Positions 1 through 7,480 are shown, counted from the first letter of the stretch. The stretch is 12,651 nucleotides of DNA from JBMNKL01 sp050261495 (GCA_050261495.1 JBLNDI010000016.1:1-12651), one strand, 5' to 3'. Numbers and translations are program-made. Notes: generated by a model from the sequence alone, not told the origin.

Positions 1-1349
1 GTTTTTGTAGCGGGTCCGAAACGCTTTCTGGATACCGGGTCATACCCTCCGCGCATTGTAATTTCCAATATTTTCAGAACATTGATGGCTCCGCTCGGCG
101 TCCCGAAACTGTAGTGGTCGAATTCAATCTCACCGCATCCAAGCGGGACATAGCTCTCGGCTCTCTGGCGGTCAACCCCGTAAGCCTTCATTATTCCGGG
201 AACTAAAACATCGTCATTATACAAGAGCGGATATGTGCGGCCCTCTTCAATACAGCGAAGAGCCGCCTGCCAGACTTCCGGCGGAGTTTCCCTGGAAAAC
301 CTGAGAGTAAATTGGGGCAGCACTTCCTTTACCGTCCTGCAAGCCTCAATTGCCACCAGGCAGAATTTATCTGCGTTTTCCTTGTTTCTCCTTCCATATC
401 CTCCGACGATAACCCTCCCGTCCACTTCGCAATCAAGATGATCAATCAGGCGGAAGAAGGACTGTATCATTTCCAGCGCTTCCTCCTCGCTTATAATTCC
501 ATTTTCAATATCGTGCACATAAAAGTCACCAAGGTAAACATCCATTCTGCCGAATTCTATCTGAGGAGTTAAAAGGCTGTAAATCCATACCAGCTGAATT
601 GCCTCCCTCATTGTTTCGGGTTTTCTTAACGTGATGTTTTCAAGCACCTGGGCCATTATCTCATACTGCTTTCTCCTTGACGGATCTTTTTCATTCTCCT
701 TCTTCTCCAGCGCCTGTCTTTTGTAAAACATGCATACTTCTTTCAATAATTCAAGGGCGCCAAGCATGCATTCAAACAATATTACATCCCCGCCATTTGC
801 CTGCTCACGGGCGAGGTACCGCCTCATCTCGGCTTCAAGTCCCGGAATGCCTGTATGCACCAATTTGTCAAAGTCAAGGTAAGAGCCGGCCATACGCAAT
901 ATCGGAATGGCGGGAAGCGGCTGCCCAAGCCAATCGTCCGTAGGAAGGGCTTCCTTCAGGTGGGCGGGCATTTCATGAAGCACTTTCGCGGAAGTATTTT
1001 CCGAACGCCAAAAAACCAGCATATCATGCAGGTCTTCCCTGTATTTGCCCGAACCGGGCTTGTGCTCCAGTTCATGCACAACTCTCGGTTCATCTATAAA
1101 ATACCCGAATCCGCCTGTCTGATGCTGTATGCCAAGGCCTACCGCGCCGAATTCAATTCTGCCTGCGAATAAATCATTATCTTCTATCTCGTGCAGTATT
1201 GCAGGGTATTGGCATTTGAGGCATTCAAGCTCAATCTGGGCCGGGTGCGAAAATTTGCGCTTTGACTCTCTGTATATATTTGTAAAATTAATTTCAAACT
1301 GCATATCCTTACGCTTGTTCTTTACTTTAAAATTGTTCATAATTAACAC
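1..1349 (-). CDS. Glycyl radical enzyme, pyruvate formate-lyase superfamily (3' end beyond window)
   Basis: Translating the minus strand gives about 449 open codons that run off the left edge, so the C-terminal part with the glycyl radical loop is not visible. PFL-domain landmarks are present: an RKPETMREAIQ segment, a YPLLYNDDVLVPGIM segment, and YVPLGCGEIE with the presumed catalytic Cys at residue 405 (bases 135-137). The Cys-x-Glu spacing is that of dehydratase/lyase-type glycyl radical enzymes (GCVE) rather than the Cys-Cys pair of true pyruvate formate-lyase; here the middle residue is Gly. The GTG at 1349 is preferred because AAGGAG (1356-1361) lies 6 bases upstream; the ATG at 1340 would be 15 bases from it. 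Two AraC regulators lie just upstream on the same strand, suggesting inducible control. The substrate is unknown. An activating enzyme would be expected beyond the left edge (inference). Confidence 0.85.
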   Translation of the reverse strand, partial: MLIMNNFKVKNKRKDMQFEINFTNIYRESKRKFSHPAQIELECLKCQYPAILHEIEDNDLFAGRIEFGAVGLGIQHQTGGFGYFIDEPRVVHELEHKPGSGKYREDLHDMLVFWRSENTSAKVLHEMPAHLKEALPTDDWLGQPLPAIPILRMAGSYLDFDKLVHTGIPGLEAEMRRYLAREQANGGDVILFECMLGALELLKEVCMFYKRQALEKKENEKDPSRRKQYEIMAQVLENITLRKPETMREAIQLVWIYSLLTPQIEFGRMDVYLGDFYVHDIENGIISEEEALEMIQSFFRLIDHLDCEVDGRVIVGGYGRRNKENADKFCLVAIEACRTVKEVLPQFTLRFSRETPPEVWQAALRCIEEGRTYPLLYNDDVLVPGIMKAYGVDRQRAESYVPLGCGEIEFDHYSFGTPSGAINVLKILEITMRGGYDPVSRKRFGPATK

Positions 1350-1590
1350 TTGTCACTCCTTGCTAAAATATTGCGGCTTGGAAATATTAAATCACCACAT
1401 CTGGTTTTGATCTCATGCATTCATTTTTGTAAACATATTATATTACAGAGCAGGGAATATTTCTTGTTTTCTCTTGATTGTATTTTTGTAATATATTGAT
1501 ATTTGATGCTAAACCGATTAATAAAGAAATGCTTCGGATGATCAGCGGCAACGATTCCCTGCCATGGATAAGCATTATTTCTTCGGTTGT
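1350..1590 (-). promoter_or_regulatory. Regulated promoter region of the glycyl radical enzyme gene
   Basis: This 241-bp gap precedes the glycyl radical enzyme gene. A TATAAT box (minus strand, 1437-1442) has no recognisable -35 box at 16-18 bp, as is common for activator-dependent promoters. The 10-mer ATTTTTGTAA (plus strand) occurs twice, at 1423-1432 and 1482-1491, with partly similar AT-rich flanks. One copy falls near the presumed transcription start and the other about 50 bp upstream. They are candidate binding sites for one of the adjacent AraC regulators; this is inference. Confidence 0.4.
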
Positions 1591-2373
1591 TTAGATCTTG
1601 CCGGGTGCGGGAGACATCCTGGATTGTTTCCTGTATTTGCACGGAGACATGTTATATTGGGCTTTAAATAAATGATAGAAATGGCTTAGGTTTTCAAAGC
1701 CCACGCCTTCCGAAATATCAATGATCGGGTCATCGGTATATATGATCCTTCGGGCAGCTTCTTCAAGCCTGAGTTTATTCAGGAACTTGGAAGGAGTGGT
1801 ATGCAGATATTTTTTAAACGCCCGGCATAGATGCTCGGGAGTGCAATTTGACAGATTATACATCGCCTCCAATCCCCGGGAATAATTTTCGGGTTTGTAC
1901 ATTTCAGATACCAGGCGGTTTATCCATATGGGAGTTGATCGATTGCTGCCAAATTCGTTTTCATAAAAAAAACAACAAACAATTTCAATAACTGCAAACA
2001 AGAAAGCAGTATTGTACCTCTCAATGTCCGTTTTAGGAAATACCATGAGCCTGTCCAGAGTTGACACAAGAGGTTCAAATTTAGTACCTCTGAGGTCTCT
2101 TTGCGGAGGATATTTGCTTTCCAATAATTCCCTTGAGTTAAAGCCGTTGCCTAAAAAACAAATAAGACGGTTAAACGATTCAGTAACAATAATCAAATTT
2201 ATAAATTTAAAGTCGGAAGACATCGGATGCAAATAACAATGCTCATCTTCCGGTCTTACTATCACCAATGAGCCTTTTGACAAGTCAAAATTGCCGCCGT
2301 TTACATGATGCACGGCAGACCCGCTGATTACAAGAAAAGCTTCAAAATAATCATGCGAATGGATGCTCGGCAT
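1591..2373 (-). CDS. AraC-family transcriptional regulator with N-terminal cupin domain
   Basis: The protein has 260 residues. The N-terminus begins with a cupin-like effector-binding fold: HSHDYFEAFLVISG at residues 5-18, then strands through about residue 90. The C-terminal 100 residues contain the two helix-turn-helix motifs of AraC/XylS proteins, ending with the typical FENLSHFYHLFKAQYNMSP signature. It is expected to sense a small ligand and activate nearby genes; the glycyl radical enzyme gene 241 bp downstream on the same strand is the natural candidate. The ATG at 2373 is the only possible start, because an in-frame TAA lies three codons upstream, but no Shine-Dalgarno sequence precedes it. 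The protein starts almost directly at the cupin HxH motif, so it is slightly short at the N-terminus for its family. Confidence 0.85.
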   Translation of the reverse strand: MPSIHSHDYFEAFLVISGSAVHHVNGGNFDLSKGSLVIVRPEDEHCYLHPMSSDFKFINLIIVTESFNRLICFLGNGFNSRELLESKYPPQRDLRGTKFEPLVSTLDRLMVFPKTDIERYNTAFLFAVIEIVCCFFYENEFGSNRSTPIWINRLVSEMYKPENYSRGLEAMYNLSNCTPEHLCRAFKKYLHTTPSKFLNKLRLEEAARRIIYTDDPIIDISEGVGFENLSHFYHLFKAQYNMSPCKYRKQSRMSPAPGKI

Positions 2374-2522
2374 TGCTGATTATTGTACAAAAACCATGAC
2401 ACATCGGTTCTACATATAAAGGAGAACACAACCTTGGTATTTTACTCATTACACCACCTTGCCGCAAACCAGCATTTTTTATTATATATACGTGCAAACA
2501 AACATTTTCAGCTGTATAAACA
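2374..2522 (-). promoter_or_regulatory. Gap between the two AraC genes with a possible -10 box
   Basis: The 149-bp gap is AT-rich. On the minus strand a TATAAT box (2481-2486) could serve the cupin-AraC gene, but no -35 box is seen at the right distance. No clear terminator for the upstream PocR-AraC gene is visible, so read-through between the two regulators is possible. Confidence 0.25.
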
Positions 2523-3809
2523 TTACTGCGCCAGTCTTGCTTGGCCTTTGCGTTCCCTGTACTTGCCGGGACTTATTCCCGTTCGGCTTTTGAAAACCTT
2601 TGAAAAATAACTCTGGTCCTCGTAGCCGACAAGGTATGCGACATCCACCAGCGGAATTGTGTGGTCCTCCAGCAGCTTTTTGCTCATCTCGATTCTTATC
2701 TTATTTAAATAAGCGTTAAAGCTGCATTTCATCTCCGCCTTGAATATGGAGCAGAAATAGGATGTGCTGAGCTGGACGTGGTTAGCCACGTCTTCCAGTG
2801 TAATTTTCTTCATGTAATTGCGCTTGATATAATCAATAGCCTTATATATCACGTCTATGTGCTTTACGTTCGTCAGGTTGAATACACAGTCGGTAAACCT
2901 GTTCAGGATGCCGGACAGCCAGTATGTCAATTCGTCCACCGTCTCGAAATCGTGTATTTGCGACAGGTACTTGTAATTCAGACCGAATATCTGCTCAACG
3001 TCCGCTCCTCCTTCAAGCGCCGCCCTTGAGAGAAGCACTATCAGCTCCAGTATCCTGGCCTTTATTATTTTGAAATCTCCGCCCGATACGAAAAACAAGT
3101 GTCCGAGTATTTCGTTCAGCACTTTCTGGGACCCGGCCTTGTCGCCAAGAGATATCAGCGACAGCAATTCTTTTTCCTTCTGTATGGGATAGCTCTCCGT
3201 CTCGCTTAATTCCCCGCCCATGGTTTTAATGTGCCTTATATAGTCCGATATCCTGGACTGTTGTTCGAGCAATTCCCTGGTTTCCTGGTAATATGACGGA
3301 GATACGTCCGAAATATGCAAAGAAACGATAAATAACAGTTCCGAAAGCTTGTTAACAACTTCCGGGTCCACTACCGGGATTTCGTTAATCAACCTTTCAA
3401 TTTCACCGGATTTCGAACTGTCAATTTTCCCTTTTTCCATTATTTCATCCAGCAGCAAATCATCCGGCTCCGTCATCAAGACCGGTCCGCCAAGGACCAC
3501 TCCTTGCATGGAGCCTTCTGCAATAACCGGGGACGCCCAATGCACAAGGCCGACAGGACAAAAGAAAATGTATTTGCCGCCGAATCTTTCCGCCTGGTAG
3601 CCTCCGTACAGGTGCGCATTTGCACAAATCCTGCCCTTGTCCGGCATCTCCCCGCATATTTTGCACCTTTTCACAGGGTTTGCCTCAATTAACGTTTTCC
3701 CGCTTAAATCGATCAAAAAAGCACCGATGCCGACAGATCCGCCGTATGCATCCAAAGCATTTTTTGCGCGTTCATAGTTAATATTGGAATCACTAATCGG
3801 TTCAGCCAC
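2523..3809 (-). CDS. AraC-family regulator with PocR sensor domain
   Basis: This 428-residue protein has an N-terminal PocR-type ligand-binding domain (about residues 15-165). It carries the Cys cluster typical of that domain: C49-x2-C52 in CKICGE, C62 in GRICANAH, and C84 in YIFFCPVGL, followed by a hydrophobic GVVLGGPVLM strand. A middle helical region leads to a C-terminal AraC double helix-turn-helix (about residues 320-425) with YEDQSYFSKVFKSRTGISP. In Salmonella, PocR activates propanediol and cobalamin genes; clostridial relatives are usually uncharacterised. The start is GTG at 3809, 8 bases after AAAGGAG. Upstream in frame there is an open stretch through the repeat array but no start codon before a TGA. 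The adjacent genes suggest regulation of the glycyl radical enzyme or the C1 genes; the ligand is unknown. Confidence 0.9.
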   Translation of the reverse strand: MAEPISDSNINYERAKNALDAYGGSVGIGAFLIDLSGKTLIEANPVKRCKICGEMPDKGRICANAHLYGGYQAERFGGKYIFFCPVGLVHWASPVIAEGSMQGVVLGGPVLMTEPDDLLLDEIMEKGKIDSSKSGEIERLINEIPVVDPEVVNKLSELLFIVSLHISDVSPSYYQETRELLEQQSRISDYIRHIKTMGGELSETESYPIQKEKELLSLISLGDKAGSQKVLNEILGHLFFVSGGDFKIIKARILELIVLLSRAALEGGADVEQIFGLNYKYLSQIHDFETVDELTYWLSGILNRFTDCVFNLTNVKHIDVIYKAIDYIKRNYMKKITLEDVANHVQLSTSYFCSIFKAEMKCSFNAYLNKIRIEMSKKLLEDHTIPLVDVAYLVGYEDQSYFSKVFKSRTGISPGKYRERKGQARLAQ

Positions 3810-3812
3810 GTT

Positions 3813-3889
3813 TTCTGCTCCTTTACTGCTCCTTTTCTTCTCCTTTTCTGCTTCTTTTATGCTTCATTACTGTTTCTTTTCTGCTCCCT
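3813..3889 (-). repeat. 7 x 11-bp tandem repeat, each unit with a Shine-Dalgarno-like core
   Basis: Seven contiguous 11-bp units occur without a phase slip at 3813-3823, 3824-3834, 3835-3845, 3846-3856, 3857-3867, 3868-3878 and 3879-3889. The plus-strand consensus is TTCTGCTCCTT, read on the minus strand as AAGGAGCAGAA. The unit nearest the gene supplies the apparent ribosome site of the PocR-AraC gene, and the units farther away are more degenerate. The array would make up most of the 5' leader of that gene. Eleven bp is also close to one DNA helical turn. Confidence 0.85.
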
Positions 3890-3909
3890 GCAATGTTGCA
3901 AAAAGTCTA

Positions 3910-3937
3910 TTTATATTTACCATTAATATTACCGCAA
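3910..3937 (-). promoter_or_regulatory. Possible promoter of the PocR-AraC gene
   Basis: On the minus strand TTGCGG (3932-3937), 16 bp and TATAAA (3910-3915) form a weak promoter-like pair. If used, transcription would start near 3903 and the leader would consist almost entirely of the 11-bp repeat array. Confidence 0.3.
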
Positions 3938-3972
3938 AAACTGCAATTAATTACTTCGGTTCCTGTAAAATT

Positions 3973-4530
3973 CTATCGTGCCAGTTCATCAAGCTTCAGC
4001 CTGACTTTCTTCATATCTTCGAACATCAGGGCTTTCTTGGACGGATCCCTCAATAACGCCGCCGGATGGAACGTAGGCATGATCAGGAATCCCTTCCTTT
4101 CGATCCATTGACCCCTGGCTTCGGTGATCTTCGCGTTTTTGTCGACGATGTGTTTTAGCGCTGTCGCGCCAAGACACACAATTATCCGCGGTCGCACCAG
4201 CAGCGTCTGCATCCTGAGCCACGGCAGGCAGGCATTTGCCTCGTCGTCCGTCGGCACGCGGTTATTAGGCGGGCGGCATTTTACGATATTGCAGATATAA
4301 AAATCACTTTCTTCAAACATTAACGATGATAACAACAGGTCCAGCAATTTCCCGGCAGCGCCGACAAAAGGCCTGCCCTGCAAGTCCTCCTGCTCGCCGG
4401 GTCCCTCGCCGACCAGCATCAGCGGCGCGGTCCTGGAACCGCGTTCAATAACGATATTTGTCCTTGTTTTCCCAAGGCCGCATTTCATACATTCACTGCA
4501 ATTTTTCTCAAATTCGTCCCAATTAAGCAT
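3973..4530 (-). CDS. Uracil-DNA glycosylase, family 4 (4Fe-4S)
   Basis: This 185-residue protein removes uracil from DNA in base-excision repair. Family 4 signatures are all present: four Cys ligands for a 4Fe-4S cluster (C14 and C17 in CSECMKCGLG, C85 in NIVKCRPPNNR, C101 in ACLPWL), the uracil-pocket motif GEGPGEQEDLQGR (41-53), and the HPAALLR motif (155-161). The length is normal for short bacterial family 4 enzymes. The ATG at 4530 has AAAGGTGG about 6 bases upstream. It sits in the same direction as its neighbours but is functionally unrelated to them, with separate gaps of 116 and 163 bp on either side. Confidence 0.92.
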   Translation of the reverse strand: MLNWDEFEKNCSECMKCGLGKTRTNIVIERGSRTAPLMLVGEGPGEQEDLQGRPFVGAAGKLLDLLLSSLMFEESDFYICNIVKCRPPNNRVPTDDEANACLPWLRMQTLLVRPRIIVCLGATALKHIVDKNAKITEARGQWIERKGFLIMPTFHPAALLRDPSKKALMFEDMKKVRLKLDELAR

Positions 4531-4599
4531 TCCGGACCACCTTTATTCATCCATGTAACGTCAATGCTGTTTCATCCCGGCTTTGGCCGCTGCATCAGC

Positions 4600-4621
4600 C
4601 CGGACCGGTTATGCCGGCCGG
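4600..4621. repeat. GC-rich inverted repeat between transporter and glycosylase genes
   Basis: CCGGACCGG (4600-4608) and CCGGCCGG (4614-4621) can form a stem with a 5-base loop and one bulge. It follows the transporter stop on the minus strand but has no U-run in that direction, so it is a structural element or weak terminator at best. Confidence 0.4.
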
Positions 4622-4646
4622 TTAAGGCAGCCTTTTTTACCGCCTG

Positions 4647-5882
4647 TTACGGTTCCATGTGCTCAATCCCTTCAAATGCAGATTTTGCTTCCGCTCTCGG
4701 TTCCCCGTGCCTGACGAGCATCATGAAGAAAAACGCAAGCACCATCGATATGGTTGAATATACAAAGAGAAATTCATCCCCGAGGAAATCTTTAAGGAAA
4801 CCGAAGAGAATGGGGCTGGCTATCGCCGACATCATGGAAAAGAAATAATAATACCCCGTATACTTTCCAATTCTTCCGCTTGTCGTCATTTCCACAACCA
4901 TCGGGTAAGAATTGATATTGATCAGCGCCCAGCTGATACCGCCAGCCGCCAGCAAAGCGTAAATTATGCCGGTGCTTGCCACGAAATTCATGCACAGGAA
5001 TACGAGAAACAGCATTGTTATACCTATCAATATGGTTTTTTTCCTCCCTATCCGTGTGGCCAGAAAGCCCGACGGTATGGAAAAAAGCACCAGCATGGCG
5101 GAAAATATCGACAGCATGAAAGATGATTGGCTCTTGTCTATATTCAGCACCTTCTCACCATATGTCGAGAAAAACGTCTCCACCGCATTGAAGCTCATGA
5201 ACCAGAAGAATATGGCCAAAAGCAGGAACAGCAAGCTCAGCTTTTTACCGGCGTCATCAGCGCCCGCGACCGCCGCCCGGTTATCCCCGGCGGGCTTGTC
5301 TTCCTCAATTTCCTTCGGCTCATGTATCGTCAGGTACATTACGATAATTGTCACGATCATTATGAAGGAACTTACGGCAAAAGGCAGGATTTCATTCAGC
5401 CTGAACAGGAACCCGCCTATTAAAAAAGCAATAACCGAGCCTACGCCTCCCATAAAATTGATAATCCCGTTTGCTTTGCTCCTCAGGGGCCTTGGCGTGA
5501 AATCGGGCATTAACGCCACCGTAGGCGCCCTGTATATGCTCATGGTAAAATTCATGGCAATTACGGTTACCATGATGGGAACCAGCCAGTTTCTCATGAA
5601 AGGAATCAGGATAAAGAATAAAGCTGACAACGGGATGCCGACCAGCAGGTACGGCATCCTTCTCCCGTACCTTGTATTGGTCTTGTCGCTTAATGCGCCG
5701 AAAATGGGAAGAAACACCAATGCGAATATATTGTCGATAGTCATTACCGAGCCGACCTCCACGCCCGACAAACCCAGGTCGTCCAGGTAAATGGGCATCG
5801 CCACGTTGTATATGCCCCATACTATGCTTACGGTAAAGAAGCCCAGCCCTATCATCATTGTTTTTTTGTAATCCAGTTTCAT
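4647..5882 (-). CDS. MFS transporter, GPH/SLC45-like
   Basis: This 411-residue membrane protein has about 12 hydrophobic segments. The loop GALSDKTNTRYGRRMPYLL (around residues 62-80) matches motif A of MFS proteins in the form seen in GPH/SLC45-type sugar carriers. A charged central loop (HEPKEIEEDKPAGDNR region, about 189-212) separates the two six-helix halves. Its start codon overlaps the stop of the upstream phosphodiesterase gene as ATGA, indicating translational coupling. This suggests it carries a substrate or product of that enzyme, such as a glycerophosphodiester or released headgroup; this is inference, and a sugar or glycoside is equally possible. No ribosome site needs to be invoked because of the overlap. 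Confidence 0.85.
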   Translation of the reverse strand: MKLDYKKTMMIGLGFFTVSIVWGIYNVAMPIYLDDLGLSGVEVGSVMTIDNIFALVFLPIFGALSDKTNTRYGRRMPYLLVGIPLSALFFILIPFMRNWLVPIMVTVIAMNFTMSIYRAPTVALMPDFTPRPLRSKANGIINFMGGVGSVIAFLIGGFLFRLNEILPFAVSSFIMIVTIIVMYLTIHEPKEIEEDKPAGDNRAAVAGADDAGKKLSLLFLLLAIFFWFMSFNAVETFFSTYGEKVLNIDKSQSSFMLSIFSAMLVLFSIPSGFLATRIGRKKTILIGITMLFLVFLCMNFVASTGIIYALLAAGGISWALININSYPMVVEMTTSGRIGKYTGYYYFFSMMSAIASPILFGFLKDFLGDEFLFVYSTISMVLAFFFMMLVRHGEPRAEAKSAFEGIEHMEP

Positions 5883-6731
5883 AATACGCCCCCGATCTCT
5901 TTTATTACTTCCAGCGCAATATCAGGGACATTGGTAATAATCCCGTCAACCCCGGCCATTGCCATTGCCCTGATATGCCCGGGATGATCCACGGTGAACG
6001 GGTTTACTTTTATACTATTCAGCTTGCAGCCGTTCATTACTTCCGGGACAATATTGTAAAAAAGAGGATGAATGGCGGTCGCCCCAAGCCTCCGGGCATA
6101 TTCCCAGGGCTCGAAAAGTCCTGCCATGTATAACGGAGCAGTCGTTATCCCGGGGTTTATTTTCCGGATTTCCACAAGACTGTAATGGTTAAACGATGAA
6201 ACGATTGTACGCCCGGCAAGGTTGTGTTTTTCTATCGCGTCGGACACGGCGCGTTCAATGCCGGGGTAAAATACCGGGCCGTTTTTTATCTCTATGTTCA
6301 GGATGCCGTCCCATTTGCCGATAAGCTCAAGCACTTCATCAAGCCCGGGAATCCTCACATCCTTGTATTCAGCTGAAAACCATGAACCGAAATCCAGTTC
6401 CTTCAACTCTTTGAAAGACATGTCCCTGACATACCCTGTGCCGTTGCTGGTCCGGTCTACCTTCTCGTCGTGTATGACGACAAGATGCCCGTCAGAACTT
6501 AAGTGGACGTCCAGTTCTATTCCACCGGCGCCGAGCTCGATAGCTTTTATAAAAGCCGGCATGGTATTTTCGGGCGCTTGCCTTGACGCTCCCCTGTGCG
6601 CGATAATTACCGGCGTTCCGATTCCGGTCAGCTCCCTTCCGTTCAGAATGGCAATATGCCTGAATAAACGAAATAAATAAAAGACCCAACCATACTAGAA
6701 CAACTATATCAAACACGGGGTTAAAATTCAA
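5879..6731 (-). pseudogene. Glycerophosphodiester phosphodiesterase with apparent frameshift near its 5' end
   Basis: The enzyme family hydrolyses glycerophosphodiesters to glycerol-3-phosphate and an alcohol. Residues 1-227 from the ATG at 6562 contain GGIELDVHLSSDG and HLVVIHDEKVDRT, with the metal-binding ELD and the catalytic HD. The essential N-terminal motif IAHRGAS (6604-6584) followed by RQAPENT lies upstream in the same frame, which is open back to a TAG at 6695-6697 yet has no ATG, GTG or TTG. A neighbouring frame starts at a TTG (6731) and encodes a hydrophobic segment, VVLVWLGLLFISF, then overlaps. Joining the two frames would give an N-terminally anchored phosphodiesterase of about 283 residues. 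A one-base difference, perhaps at the T4 run 6679-6682, would explain this. It may be a real mutation, a sequencing error, or a non-standard start. The 3' end is coupled to the MFS gene. Confidence 0.75.
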
Positions 6732-6763
6732 TTAATATCCCGGAAAAAACAAATATTGCCACA

Positions 6764-6789
6764 AAAGATTGCTCCTTGAAGCAGTCTTT
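6764..6789. terminator. Hairpin after the corrinoid protein gene, possible terminator
   Basis: AAAGATTGCT (6764-6773) and AGCAGTCTTT (6780-6789) form a 10-bp stem with loop CCTTGA. The stem has one G-T pair on the plus strand and one C-A mismatch on the minus strand. On the minus strand it follows the corrinoid gene by 55 bases and is followed by a short TTTT and a later T-rich stretch, so termination would be weak. Confidence 0.4.
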
Positions 6790-6794
6790 CATGG

Positions 6795-6834
6795 CTGGTT
6801 GGTTTCACCTGGTTGGTTTCACCTGGTTTTTTTT
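6795..6834. repeat. 14-bp tandem repeat, two full copies plus partial
   Basis: CTGGTTGGTTTCAC occurs at 6795-6808 and 6809-6822 with no mismatch, followed by a partial copy CTGGTTT running into a T8 tract (6823-6834). It lies between the stop of the corrinoid protein gene and the hairpin at 6764-6789, in its 3' untranslated region. Confidence 0.85.
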
Positions 6835-6844
6835 CAAATACTTT

Positions 6845-7480
6845 TTACGCCATGCAGACTTTGGCGGCTTCTTCCGCGGCAGACGCAGCATCCGGCGTGT
6901 AAATGTCCGCCCCTATCTGCTTGCGGAATGAGTCGGTTACCGGCGCTCCGCCTATCATAACCGTTACTTTATCTCTTATTCCCGCTTTTTCAAGGGCTTC
7001 AAGAACCGTTTTCATTTCCGGCATCGTGGTGGTGAGCAAAGCGGAGCAGGCAACAATCTGTGCTCCCGTTTCAAGCGCTTTTTCAACGAATTTATCCGCG
7101 GGTACATCTATGCCTAAATCGTAAACTTCAAGGCCCTTGCCTTCCATCATCATTCTTACAAGGTTTTTCCCGATGTCATGCAAATCGCCCTTGACCGTGC
7201 CAAGCACTACCTTGCCTTTTGCCTTGACGCCGCTTGATACCAATAACGGTTTCAGAAGCTCGGAGCCTGCATTCATTGCCCTTGCGGCGATAAGCACTTC
7301 GGGAACGTAGACTTCGTTATTCTTAAATTTCTCGCCAATGATCGACATTCCTGCAAGGAGACCGTTTTCAAGAATAGTTTGCGCGTCAATGCCCTCGTCA
7401 ATTGCTTTTTGCACCAATTCCTTCACTGCCTTGGCTTTTCCCTGCTGCAAGTTGATGGAAATATCATCTAGAACGCTCAT
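6845..7480 (-). CDS. Corrinoid (B12-binding) protein of a methyl-transfer system
   Basis: This 211-residue protein is the methyl carrier between a methyl donor and tetrahydrofolate. The N-terminal helical cap (about residues 1-85) includes the VYVPEVLIAARAMNAG segment that is typical of the family. The C-terminal Rossmann-like domain carries the cobalamin motif D99-L-H101-D-I-G104 in GTVKGDLHDIGKNLV, with H101 the predicted lower cobalt ligand, followed by SALLTTTM and GGAPVT strands that line the B12 pocket. The length equals that of MtaC/MtbC/MtvC-like proteins. The ATG at 7480 is preceded by GAGGAGG with 7-base spacing. It is divergent from the methyltetrahydrofolate methyltransferase gene, its obvious partner. 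No donor-specific methyltransferase is visible in this window, so the substrate (methoxyaromatic, methylamine, betaine or other) cannot be assigned. Confidence 0.92.
   Translation of the reverse strand: MSVLDDISINLQQGKAKAVKELVQKAIDEGIDAQTILENGLLAGMSIIGEKFKNNEVYVPEVLIAARAMNAGSELLKPLLVSSGVKAKGKVVLGTVKGDLHDIGKNLVRMMMEGKGLEVYDLGIDVPADKFVEKALETGAQIVACSALLTTTMPEMKTVLEALEKAGIRDKVTVMIGGAPVTDSFRKQIGADIYTPDAASAAEEAAKVCMA

Noticed and set aside
2424..2610. Plus-strand AAAGGAG followed by a TTG and a short open frame overlapping the regulator gene end
   Set aside because: The frame runs into the PocR-AraC gene on the other strand and has no recognisable protein features; the ribosome-like site seems fortuitous.
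3784..4056. A plus-strand open frame through the 11-bp repeat array
   Set aside because: It is an effect of the repeated pyrimidine-rich sequence and crosses two genes on the opposite strand, with no family similarity.
4966..5790. A 274-codon plus-strand open frame opposite the MFS transporter
   Set aside because: It is the antisense shadow of a clear 12-helix transporter gene; it lacks a ribosome site and any family motif.
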